A stretch of DNA of 64,000 nt, from contig ADNK01001154.1 of the NCBI GenBank assembly GCA_000320545.1, positions 30,001-94,000 of the forward strand, read 5' to 3'. Made by a program: the position numbers and the translations under genes. Positions 54,675 through 64,000 of the stretch are shown one piece after another. Within the stretch, counting starts at the first letter, position 1, and every line of letters starts with the position of its first letter. Origin of the DNA: Bigelowiella natans CCMP2755 (taxonomy: Eukaryota > Cercozoa > Chlorarachniophyceae). The notes under the pieces were generated by a model. That model saw only the letters and a program-made list of their open reading frames with translations, was not told the origin of the DNA and did not search any database.

Positions 54675-56117
54675 ATAATATCGTCCTAGAATTCATGATT
54701 GTCCATTGGAAACTCTGGCCTGTAGCGATTCTAAACAGAAAAAGGCCAGGGCTTGTGACATAGACGATGCATGCATTGTGACAAGCCAACCGGTAGCGCA
54801 ACTCCTATTCTTGGATTGCCATTGCTGTGCTTTGTCCAGCGAATAGCCCAAATGTGTCTGTTGTTGTGTGTGAGCGAGCATAAATGATAGTAATAATAAA
54901 TAATAATAACAGTCATAATCATAATCATAATAACTCGATTTGCATTTCACACTTCTCAGCTAGTGGGGAAACAGGCAAGAATGACGATGGAAGCAATGCG
55001 CACATATTGGCCAGGAAAGAACACCTATGCTATCATGTCCACAACAAATACCCAACACATCGGCCCAGTTGCGGGAGCGACAATCACATATTCCTTTATT
55101 TTAGTGTTGCGAGGGGGGGGGGGGGGGGGGGGGGGGGGGATGGGCGAGCTGCTCTGCTTTTCGGAGTCCTACCTGCCAAACGAATACGACACATTTCCTA
55201 CGACGGTCCTCTGCCTCGTTAACTTTTTGACGCGGAGCCTATGTGTCTCATCTTCTATCACCCAGTGGAAATCATCAAATGTAGTGGTAGCTTCTTTCGA
55301 TTGATATGAAGAAGAAGAACCCGGGAACTTTAAAGATGGCAACGAAGGCGGTCGTGGCTTGAATGCGAAGTCCTTATATGCCGTTGCTGTCGATGTCTTC
55401 GTGGTGATTTTTTCCCCAGAATGATGACTCTGCCGATTTGATCGAAAGCGGAATGTCGGATCACTCGTGCCGCCACCGCCGCCGCCGTCGTGAAAGTCAG
55501 GGTACTCTCCCTTATTCGGCGAAAATCTATTCCGAGCGGGATTTAATAAAGCATCGTTGCGTAGAAGGCTATTTCTTTCCGGGCGCTTTTGATTTCTGTG
55601 TGATTAAATAAGTAACAGGTTGGTGATTCTCTCAGAAGAGCAATAGGACAGCATTAGGATCTGACCTGCTCATCAATCTTTTGGCTTGTTCCTCGATCTT
55701 TTGCTTTTGCTAAATACCATTGCAGAAAAGTATAGGGTCACTCTACACGGTCTGCATTGATTACAAAGAATGATTCGAGCGAACCTGCCTCATTTCTTCT
55801 CTGATCTCGTTTCTTGTTTGTCTATTAGGGAGGATCTCTCCGAAAATGTGACCGCGTCCCCCCCTTTTCCCCTTTTTCTTTTTCCCGTCATCGCGTACCT
55901 CGAACTCTGAGAATTTCATATCGCGCAATCATGCTATGCGCAGCCATATTTGAACGTATCATTTGTTCCTCTTGAAGTACCTTTCAGAACTTGCTCTTCG
56001 TTTATTCTCAGGCTGTGGTCGCGATCCACAGATTCCCGCCATCGATGAAAGCAGAGACTAACAGTCGTCAGCACAACTAATACGACGGCGGTACTGGCGG
56101 TTTTACTTTTACTGCCC
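53930..56117 (-). CDS. Unidentified protein with N-terminal membrane anchor and SPRY-like segment
   Basis: It starts MGSKSKTASTAVVLVVLTTV at 56117, a signal anchor. Next exon about 55912-55787: FEVRDDGKKKKGKRGGRGHI and ILPNRQTRNEIREEM. Then a short helix exon about 55709-55667 (QKQKIEEQAKRLMSR) and 55594-55174, Asn/Ser/Gly-rich with FDDFHWVIEDETHRL and KLTRQRTVVGNVSYSFG. A beta-rich part follows: about 54620-54383 (GFVDTVSLGSDGCGFAVSMD, NCDVVLGLGKDHPKY), about 54239-54183 (TSVRVHDKVYVYLK) and about 54076-53932 (GRGLLIFLDCERQTISFVSE, HTFHEI, IHPAYR). The GxxLDxxxxxISFxxE...F.I...PAYR pattern resembles a B30.2/SPRY domain. Introns hold poly-G, (CA)n and (GA)n. The gene may continue to 50319. 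Confidence 0.5.
54239..54354. repeat. (CT)n-(GT)n compound tract
   Basis: CT at 54239-54290 with CGCT interruptions, then GT at 54316-54354; on the coding strand this is (CA)n-(GA)n inside the SPRY-like region. A further (GT)n lies at 54637-54672. Confidence 0.95.
55113..55139. repeat. 27-base poly-G run
   Basis: Uninterrupted G from 55113 to 55139, in a putative intron; its length in the assembly should be treated with caution. Confidence 0.9.
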
Positions 56118-57521
56118 ATCAAACACCCCGTGAATAACCCCTTCGCCCCTGCTCCCACACCTACTGCTTCTACAGCAATTATTGCTGTTGTAGCAGAGCT
56201 AGGCTGAAGGAAGAGGAGTGTTCATCGTTATGGGTATTCAGATCCTAAAATCCACTGCTTGATGAGGATTAGAAGTTGCGTGGGGGATGAGTGACCACGC
56301 TCTCCACCTCCGATGAGTGGCATCGTCGTTCGGGAGGCTAATCGCGGAGGAGGAGGAGGTGGGATAAATCCCAAGATTTCTTGTCGCAACACTTTCTGAT
56401 TTTTAGACCAAAATATTAGGATGTTCATGCGACGTTTGGATCGTTTGTACAGGTGTGCCCAACTTGCACAATCATCGCTGTTATTTGTTGTCGCAGGATA
56501 TGGAATGGCATGGTTTTTGCTTTATTTTGGGTAAAGGTGGCGTCGAATTCAGCGCACCCAACAGGACCGTGAGACGCAAACACCGACACGCGCGACCCCC
56601 CCTTCCTCCAACAGCTTCAATTCTCCAATGATTCGGAGGGCGACGCCTAACCTCTCGTCTGTCGTAAAGGCAGTCACGAGCAGGCGTATACTTACTCGGG
56701 TAGCTCCTTGGACTTCGTTAGATATGCACAGTTCTGATGACACGTGCCGCTTGCTTAGAGTTATCTGAAAAAATGGCCGCAGGGTAGCCTTGGCCTGCAG
56801 GAGGCCTACCGCGATTTTAGATGATCTGTGCAGATTTTGGGAAGCTCTGCCATGCGCTTCCCACTTTCTCTGTTTGAGAAGTCTGATGACATTTTTGTAA
56901 AGTTGTGCGATGTATGCTCTCCGGATTCTGTGTCAGTGTGATGATTGTCCTTTCGAAGACTCGACCATTTACGTCATCAATAATGGTGCTGATTAGATTG
57001 TCTCCTCTCACTTTAGTTTGTCTTTTCGTTGCCTCCTCCTCCTCCTCCTCTTCCTCCCCTCTCGCCATCTTTGTGAAGGCTCCTCTTGCTGCGGCTGCAA
57101 CCGGTGTGGCATTTTCAATGGGGATGTATTGCTTCTCCAGTCATGTCCAAGTGGCTCATGCCGAAGAAACTAGACGACCAGGTTGAATACACCCCCTTCC
57201 CATCTTCTCTCCTTAACGAAACACGCTCCTCCCTTCTCCCATATGCGAGAGCGAAGATGTGGCAAACACCACCACTATGTACCCATTTGACAGTTTTGGG
57301 TGAGACTGACGCTAGCATCACGGGGGACCTCATGTCGGATAAGAAAAACGAGAAAGAAACGGAAAAAGCCCGGACTGATAAGGTGGAGAAATTGAAAAGG
57401 ACATTCCTTTGTGTTTTGTATTCGGAAGCATTAGTACGCGTGACTGTTACTTGTACAAAGATAGACTACAGCTATACGACTGAACTATTTACAGTTTTAC
57501 CATTTTTGTTGGATTTTGCTG

Positions 57522-57589
<68 letters not shown>

Positions 57590-57675
57590 GTTGTTTAATA
57601 TGATGAGAATATATTGATATACTACTACTATTTACTTGCGGGGCATACATAACAACACGTGTACATTAGGATGAG
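56118..57675. other. Spacer between divergent genes, possible unrecognised minus-strand exons
   Basis: Between the 56117 start (-) and TOM40 (+). Minus-strand frames around 57070-56830 (KVRGDNLISTIIDDVNGRVF) and 56765-56600 (SSELCISNEVQGATR, RLGVALRIIGELKLLEE) have protein-like composition and splice-like borders, but no family match. (TA)n at 57525-57585. Confidence 0.35.
57525..57585. repeat. (TA)n tract upstream of TOM40
   Basis: About 60 bases of TA ending 90 bases before the TOM40 start. Confidence 0.95.
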
Positions 57676-57745
57676 ATGGGAAATGCTCTGCCCAAGGCAA
57701 ATCCAGGCAAATTTGAGCAAGTTGGGAAGGAAGCCAAAGGTGGCG

Positions 57746-57780
<35 letters not shown>

Positions 57781-58886
57781 TATAGTAGTGTGGTCGGGCG
57801 TTACGGATGGATGCTGCCAACGACGAGGACCTGAGAGCTAGGGTGTTTCTACTGGATTTGCTGCTAACACCTCTATGCATGCTACTACCCACCTGGTATT
57901 GATATTGTTGTGGTTATACAGAGGTGCTAGCACTAGATGTCAGTGACGGAGCTCGGGTGTCTCTTCAGTTGCCGGTCATTTGAATCTCCCCTGCGCCATT
58001 ACCATCCTCTACTTCTGCTCGCAACAACCTGCTCTATCACTACCGTCGCTGTTCTGAATTGCACAATCGCACCGCTGCTGCTTTTGGCCAATGCATTAAC
58101 CATCCTACCCAGATATGGTGGACACGGAAACATCACCGTCTCGATGATAATCTCATCATCATCATCATCATCATCAGGTTTATCAGTCGCAAGAGAAGTT
58201 GATGGCAATTCAGCACATGATGTGGTTGGGCACGAGTTTTATCGGGGAGTCGAAAGGGTAGTACTACTTGCGCCATCATCACCACCAGGAGCAGCAGCAG
58301 TAGTAGTAGTAGTAGCAGTAGCGGTGATACTGAGGAAGAATAACGATGAGAAGAATTAATGGTAGATTTCGTGAATGGTAGCGAGGCTAACATGAGGGGA
58401 AATGAGTAGCGGATGAGGAGGAAGAGGAGGATGGAGAGGGGCTTTAACGAACGAGTTGTTGCGATCACAATTTGCAGCGACAAGTTGTAATAAGAAGCAA
58501 TTGTGTATGTATATGAGAGAGGAGTAAAAGGACTGGAAGAGTTTTATAAATGATTGTCACTTGCTTCTCCTAGGTTCTATGAGTTTACGTCGATATTACA
58601 AACTAACAAGGTATACACCCCCACCCCATCCCCTTCCGATTGATAATATAAGAGGAGGACGCAGTACCCACAGGGCATGCATACACACATGTCACTAATG
58701 ACTGATAATAACCCTTTATTGCTAAAATACAGCATTATGAGTCTATTCCTCCATCATCTTCTTCTTCTTCTCTTCTTCTTCTTCCCTTAGCTTGTTATGA
58801 CCGGGGCAATTGATTCTCTGTGGAGACTTCAAGGTGGATAACGGAAGCGGGCGAAGGGGGGGGGGCACACTAAAGGAGAAGGAGGA

Positions 58887-58925
<39 letters not shown>

Positions 58926-59759
58926 ATATTACTGCTCACTCTGTTTTAACGCCCACGAAAAATGGAGATGATTGAACCCCTCCCCCCCCCCCCCCCTCTC
59001 TCATACCACACGATGCAATCATAACTTTGAAGGCCGAGCCATAGGCATGATGGGGAAGCGAACAATGGCAAGACTACAATTTCAGATGTGCCCCGAAGCA
59101 AAGATCCCTGACCAAGTCACCTTCAAGGCTGATTATTCCGGGGAGGATTTCTCGATTACCTTTGATAGCGCGGTCGGCTGCCTTGATTCCTCCTGTGTTT
59201 TCTCCCCAATCTGACTACTTCTTTTTCCTTTGGGATGCATACACTGGCCACTGTGTTCTTGAGTACTGGTATTTGATGGTGATGATACGAATACAACAGA
59301 ACATCATGGACCAAGTCTCTCTATCGTATCTCCAGAAGATAACGGAAAAGTAAGGAGAATAATTGCCAAATAATACTGATGATTAGCAGTAGGAGGAGTG
59401 GAGAAATGCGCTTTCTATTTCCTCTGCTGGAGAGAGGAGGATTCTCCTCGTCCAATACACCCTCATAATATGATCCTAGCATCATCATCTCGTATTCATT
59501 GTTAAAGCCGTGCACAACGGATAGCTCGAAATATGAAATACTCAGTCACTTACCCACTCGCTCAATGACGCAGTAAGAATGTTCGGGTACTTGACTAGTC
59601 CCTCCTTCTCCTCCTCCTCCTCCCCCTCCCCCTCCCCTCCTCTAATGGTATCAGTGTGTCTGTGGGAAGCCAACTCGCCTTTGTACCTGTCCCTCCACCT
59701 GACAAGATTCTTGGGCCTTTAACATTCGTGGCAAGATATAAGAACGCTGATACGACTTT

Positions 59760-59792
<33 letters not shown>

Positions 59793-60263
59793 TATTGGAA
59801 CAGAGTGTGACTTTAAAAATTAAAGTACATAAACCGAAAAAGATTATGTACGATCGTGCCTCGATTCTATGAATCTCTTTGATTTTTGCGTTCCAGCATC
59901 CTCCACCTCGCTTTCCCCTCTTTCCTCTCCAATATGCTGTGTTTTACTATGATCCTGATTAAATGCTGCTACTTGCGGTGGCACAGTCTGGAAACGTGTG
60001 CAATGTGCAGGACAAGCTGAATCTTGGTTTGAGCTACGCCAGAAAAGTTGATAAGCACTGCAGTGTTGCGGCCGAGGTGAGATGAGTGGTTGAAAGCAAG
60101 GAGAGAAACTATCCACCATACAGCTTATGCTTCTTCGGCCTCCTTCTACCCCTCCTTCATCCCCCCCCACTCCTATAAACTGGAAAAACTCTGGAGGCGT
60201 CATTTCCGAGTGTTGTTTTCCCTTCATCTTTCTTCTGCCCCCCTCGTCCGAAGTACTGATTGC

Positions 60264-60312
<49 letters not shown>

Positions 60313-60894
60313 TCTCTGTGTGTGTGTTGCCGAAGATGATGATGGGATTTCAGAAGACCAGCAGCACCATAGGCCTTAAGTATGACTTCCATAACGACTC
60401 AAAATCAAGGTAATATGCAACTGCCTTCTTGCCTACCAACACCATTCATTCCACTACTGTTGTTCCCGAAATTAATTTATGGTAACCATATTCTTAGATA
60501 CGCTGCACAATTCGATACGGATTGCACATGCACCGTGCTGTACTCTGAGGAAGTGGTAGGTGGTGTCGTAGAGAACAAATTCCCGGGAAGGAGGAGGAGG
60601 AGGAGGGGAGGATGGGTTAGGAGGAAAGGAAAAAGAAGAAGAAGAGAAGAAGGAAGATCACACTTTTCTCGCGCCATAGTGTTATTTTTCGACACCACTT
60701 TGTTGCTGTGTTTCTTCTTGAACAGATTCCTGGCATTCGTGTTGGGTACTGCGGTCAGGTTCAAAATATGAAGGTCATTGAGAAAGACACCAAAACACTT
60801 TTGTTTGTAATTGTTCCCGATGTTTCATTCATAGTGATTGTTTACACAGGACGACTATATGTTTGGAATGACAATAGCGAATGGAGAAGCATGA
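57676..60894 (+). CDS. TOM40: TOM40-like mitochondrial import pore (Porin_3)
   Basis: Beta-barrel channel of the mitochondrial outer-membrane translocase. Start MGNALPKANPGKFEQVGKEA at 57676 matches the family N terminus (PGxxExxxKE). Exons read: 57676 to about 57739, about 58575-58611 (YEFTSILQTNK), 58791-58833 (LVMTGAIDSLWRLQ), 59033-59172 (MMGKRTMARLQFQM, KADYSGEDFSITF), about 59264-59348 (SLSYLQKITE), about 59658-59759 (VSVGSQLAF, LTFVARYKNADTTL), about 60021-60075 (DKLNLGLSYARKVDKHCSVA), about 60334-60409 (MMMGFQKTSSTIGLKYDFHN), about 60499-60555 (YAAQFDTDCTCTVLYSEEV), about 60726-60770 (IPGIRVGYCGQVQNMK) and 60851-60894 (DYMFGMTIANGEA, stop). The exon holding the FDG/SH segment near 57750-58550 was not found. 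Introns hold many microsatellites. Confidence 0.78.
57747..58320. repeat. Trinucleotide tracts in the first TOM40 intron region
   Basis: (GTA)n at 57747-57780, (ATC)n at 58152-58175 and (AGT)n at 58295-58320. Confidence 0.9.
58857..58997. repeat. Poly-G, (GA)n and poly-C tracts in a TOM40 intron
   Basis: G run 58857-58864, GA 58890-58921 and C run 58983-58996, all in the intron between 58833 and 59033. Confidence 0.9.
59761..60326. repeat. (GT)n and (CT)n-(GT)n tracts in TOM40 introns
   Basis: GT at 59761-59790; CT at 60268-60295 running into GT to 60326. Confidence 0.9.
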
Positions 60895-61233
60895 TGACCG
60901 GAAGAAATGCAAGAACAAGGCATGTGATGGTGAATGCAACAGCGAAATCAATTTATCTCATACTACGGAATCGGACAAGCACGTACATTGTGAGGGTTCT
61001 AAAATGTGATGTGCGCCCAAATTTGTGTACTAAGGTTGCACATTCATGCATTCGGATACTTGATGAGACGACATGTCTAGATCTAGAGATGTTGATTGCA
61101 TGCGGGCACAAAAACGTCGTCACACTGCAGTCACAGCATCACATGCGTGGTGTCCATTGTCTAGTTGTGTCTGATGGATGGTGCTTGCTAGCTTGTGGTT
61201 TTGCATCACCTGTTCAAACATGTGCAAACTGTG

Positions 61234-61274
<41 letters not shown>

Positions 61275-61778
61275 CAGCATGCAGCAGCTAGTGCGCGCGC
61301 ACGTCGCATGCTGCTATGGCTAGCTAGATTGGCTAGTGCGCATGATGGCAATGAAGCTAGCGCAGGGAGCTACGCGAACAGGGGTGCTTCAAGCAGTATG
61401 CGTACGTAATGTGCTGCAACTCAGAAAAAAAATTGGATGTAGTCATAACTTGTTGGGTTCCAAACATGTTTGCACAAAAATCTAAAGTCTTTGGTTGGAC
61501 TTTATGCATTTGCCCAAATAATATTCTTTTCCACACATGGCATAATACTAGCGGACGTACATCATTATAAACATTATTTGTTACTGATCAGTTACGCGCC
61601 ACTATCGTCGCATAATGATGCATCATTTCAGATAAAAATTTCATCTCTTACGCACACGTCACACTGTAAGTGACATGCGGTTTTTATTGGCTGTTTACCT
61701 TCTTGCCGTACATGTACGTATACATGCGCTGATGTACTATACATGTAATGTGTTTTCGTATCTTCCATTGAAAAGTGT
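60895..61778. other. Intergenic spacer between convergent genes
   Basis: No gene recognised. (GT)n at 61237-61273, followed by a GCTAGCTAGATTGGCTAG stretch and GCGCGCGC; the same word texture as other spacers. Confidence 0.6.
61237..61273. repeat. (GT)n tract
   Basis: An intergenic GT repeat. Confidence 0.95.
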
Positions 61779-62713
61779 CTATGCAGATTCTTCGCTATGG
61801 TAACATGTCTCTGCGCAAGATTTGACACATTTATACCAGGAATCCCAGCCAACAGATCGATAGATATCTTTACATTTGTACTCCTGACATCTAATAGTAA
61901 ATCAGGAAGGAAAATAAGTATTTTAGTTCCTGGTCATTAGATAATTTGTATTTTCCTTCCTGGTCATTAGATAATAATTTGAATAACACTCTATTGGATG
62001 GCGAAAATTGTGGCATGTGATGTGGCGAGATCAAATTTGAAATGTACTCACGAAAGATAGCAATGCTCAGGCTGAAAGAGTTTCTTTGCTGTCCCCAAGG
62101 TGCCCACAGTAGAAGAAGTAGCTCGCCGCGCTATTGCTTGAGGAGCTGGGAGCCATGGACCCTTCCCATCTATGCTGTCTGAAACATGATAAGGCTGATC
62201 CTGGTGATATTGTGGACTATTTTCCTTCTCGTGCTTCTCATTGTCAAATGAGCGGGGTTCCGTTGATTCTGTTGCTGACTCGGGCCCCCTAGTGTGCTGA
62301 TTAGGTGATGGACTCGAAGTATCTTTTGAGTTCAATTCATCGAAAACAGGTACAAATTTGCACGAGCAGTCCAAAGCACCCCGTTGGTCCACATAAAACT
62401 GCATGCGGTGAGGCAAACCAGCAAAACGATGAACTTGCTGCTGCTGCTGCGGCTGCTGGGGCGGGGCAGATCCGAATTTCGTGTCTCCCGTGCTTTCCTT
62501 TTCTATTTTTCGATCTGTAGACGCGGGGCCGCCTTCATTAGCATCTATCTCTCCAATAGATGAGGATGCATTTGTGTTTAAAGATACACCCTCGTTCCTT
62601 CCTACACCTTTGAAATGTTGTGGAACTTTTTCCTCCGCAATTGCAAATTCACTAGAAATAAGTAATGCTATTGTGGCAGACAGCAACACCAGAGGTGTGA
62701 GGGAGGCCGCCAT
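61779..62713 (-). CDS. Secreted or ER-luminal protein with Cys-rich C terminus
   Basis: Two exons, 62713-62052 and 61890-61779, join in phase (TC plus A) to give 256 residues. The first 26 residues (MAASLTPLVLLSATIALLIS) are a signal peptide. A long polar region follows, rich in Ser, Glu and Gln (PPQQPQQQQQ), with LPHRMQFYVDQRGALDCSC in the middle. Exon 2 is Cys-rich: spacing from the end of exon 1 is C-x3-C-x4-C-x15-C-x3-C-x3-C, plus the earlier CSC pair, so disulfide knots are likely. It resembles no family I can name. Two copies of a 22-base direct repeat lie in the 161-base intron. It is divergent from the protease gene at 63142. Confidence 0.65.
61931..61973. repeat. Direct repeat TTCCTGGTCATTAGATAAT x2
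   Basis: Identical 19-mers at about 61927-61945 and 61956-61974 inside the intron of the Cys-rich protein gene. Confidence 0.8.
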
Positions 62714-63141
62714 GCCCCAAGTCTTCTATCGCAGCAAGAGGAGGGGACACTTTGTCCTGGGCTGGAGGGGGGACAAAAAGAAATGTTTTCAAATTTTTGA
62801 AATTTAACGTGAAGCACGTTGTCGTCGCCGTCTTCTTTCACGCACCATTCTCCATCGCTTTTATTGCTACTAATACCATGGCGTTTTATCCAAGCGACAA
62901 CACAAAAAACAAGTCAAAATCGTCAAATCAGCTGCACTTACCGGTACACATATTCCAAAATGTTACACATTTGCTGCATAGTACATGGGCTTCTTTATTT
63001 AGATCTCCATTTCCCATTGATTTTCGCCGAGACGACTTGTTTTTATTCATGTCGCACTTCGAGAAACAAACAGACATCGCAAATCCCTCCGTCGTTTTCC
63101 ATCTGAATCTAGCTCGGGCCTAAACCTTCTGGATTACAGCT
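62714..63141. promoter_or_regulatory. Divergent promoter region
   Basis: 428 bases between start codons on opposite strands; open frames here have no family features. Confidence 0.5.
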
Positions 63142-64000
63142 ATGCTTCCGCACTTCGGAACGATGGCAATCGTTGTTGCCGTAATCTTGAGCGTTGCTAC
63201 CCTGCAAAGAGTGGGAAGCAGTTCTGAGTTAGGCCGGATCTGGAGAAGAAACAATATGCCTTCCAGCAAAGATGCTCATCATCATCATCTGATACGACTA
63301 CGAGGATACGGTGGAGAGGGGCTTAAATTTGAGCCGCGAAAGCAGAGTCATGCTAACTTGTTCATCAGCGAGAAAGAAGATGAAATCTCTGAACTGCAGC
63401 TCCTCGTCAGTGTAACTCCGGGTTCTCGAATTTCGCTACACACTCGCTGCTCGATATTTGATGTTTTGACGCATATCTCGAGATATCCACTAACTTCGAG
63501 CTGAAATTTATAAAGGCACTGTTGAGGCTGTGCGCAAGCTCGTCGACCCAGCGAAGGAGGTATCGACCTATATCCCTGACCATGCTTTTGCAATACATGC
63601 AACCCCAGAAGTTTGGCAAGCCTTACAAGCGCACGAGGACGTTCTCTATCTCAAACGAATGTAAGTGCTGAAATATTTTTAACTTCCTTGAATAGTATCT
63701 ATACATATATATTAAACCCAGGAAGGGAGATTGGAAGAATGATCCTACATTTATTTACGAGCTTTCACGGCGATTACAAATTTACCATGAAGACAAGACT
63801 TCCTCCTCTTCAACATTTTCAACTAATGCTCGATCTGGTCCTCCACAAGCACCCATGCCCCATCTGCAGATAAGTTTGATCACACCGAGAGCTCATCAAG
63901 CAGCAGCACAATGGTCAATGGAATATGGTATGACCTTCACACCTGCAAATAAGTATCGTGTTCGCCTGCAGATTCCGCACATCACCCAGATATCAACCGA
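63142..64000 (+). CDS. Secreted protease N terminus, peptidase S8 (subtilisin)-like propeptide (partial)
   Basis: It starts MLPHFGTMAIVVAVILSVAT, a signal peptide (the ATG at 63163 is an alternative start). Exons 63142-63421, 63516-63660 and 63722 to the right edge are in phase (CCG G / GC; AT / G). The exon 1/2 product contains ISELQLLVSVTPGGTVEAVR, and exon 2 has TYIPDHAFAIHATPEVW and LQAHEDVLYLKRM, the pattern of subtilisin propeptides (YIPxxxFxVxxxxxxxxxLxxxxxVxxV). Exon 3 includes PHLQISLITPRAHQAAAQWS. The catalytic domain, and thus Asp/His/Ser, is beyond the window, so the assignment rests on the propeptide. Confidence 0.5.

Noticed and set aside
60477-60764. Minus-strand and alternative-frame ORFs across TOM40 (also 59844-60392)
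   Set aside because: Antisense to exons with clear Porin_3 similarity and containing (GA)n translations.
1-64000. CRISPR arrays, tRNA and rRNA genes
   Set aside because: No regularly spaced repeats with unique spacers, no cloverleaf with GGTTCGANTCC-type arm, and no rRNA-like conserved blocks were seen by eye.

Overview
The window looks like nuclear DNA of a microbial eukaryote, probably a unicellular alga with a complex (secondary) plastid. The evidence is as follows. Nearly every conserved gene is cut by short GT-AG introns, whose phases can be checked codon by codon. The proteins are eukaryotic housekeeping families: CDC20, CAND1, API5, TOM40, PP4, heterotrimeric G-alpha and SF-assemblin. 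An adenylate kinase carries a signal peptide followed by a Ser/Thr-rich leader, as expected for import into a plastid reached through the endomembrane system. I cannot name the species. I see no bacterial operon structure, tRNA, rRNA or CRISPR array.

Layout. 63-1040 (-) 5' part of CDC20. 2106-6037 (+) Obg/GTPBP5-type GTPase. 7278-9017 (-) divergent G-alpha. 9600-10140 relic of a LINE-like element. 10478-11962 (-) GAF+HPP membrane protein. 12416-13354 (+) DNAJC17-like J protein. 14191-15405 (-) unidentified protein. 16190-16370 hairpin cluster. 17686-18609 (-) small secreted or plastid-targeted protein. 19146-21243 (+) SAP-CPBP protease. 21844-22686 (-) duplicated DUF4345-like membrane protein. 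23181-23628 (+) small unknown. 24760-26231 (-) NUFIP1-C-terminus-like gene. 27160-30297 (-) NUFIP1-motif + RRM protein. 30505-32176 (+) MFS transporter. 33155-37513 (-) CAND1. 38137-41725 (+) API5. 42769-43890 (-) SF-assemblin. 44609-46475 (+) plastid-type adenylate kinase. 47884-49121 (+) PP4 catalytic subunit. 50319-56117 (-) one or two unidentified genes including a SPRY-like segment. 57676-60894 (+) TOM40. 61779-62713 (-) secreted Cys-rich protein. 63142-64000 (+) start of a subtilisin-like protease.

Two sequence regimes stand out. Introns are either compact (about 55-110 bases) or swollen by microsatellites, often compound CA/GA/TA tracts, and most of the simple repeats of the window lie in introns. 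Several intergenic spacers have a different texture, rich in TGCATG and CTAGCTAG words, and contain a dispersed repeat with terminal inverted repeats (a MITE candidate), a TTAGGG-type interstitial array and a retroelement relic. Many neighbouring genes are divergent (CAND1/API5, SF-assemblin/adenylate kinase, secreted protein/protease), so shared promoters are likely.

The most unusual proteins are the G-alpha with Met in place of the catalytic Gln, the SAP-CPBP protease fusion and the GAF-HPP fusion. All exon boundaries were read by eye from splice signals and frame continuity, without transcript evidence.
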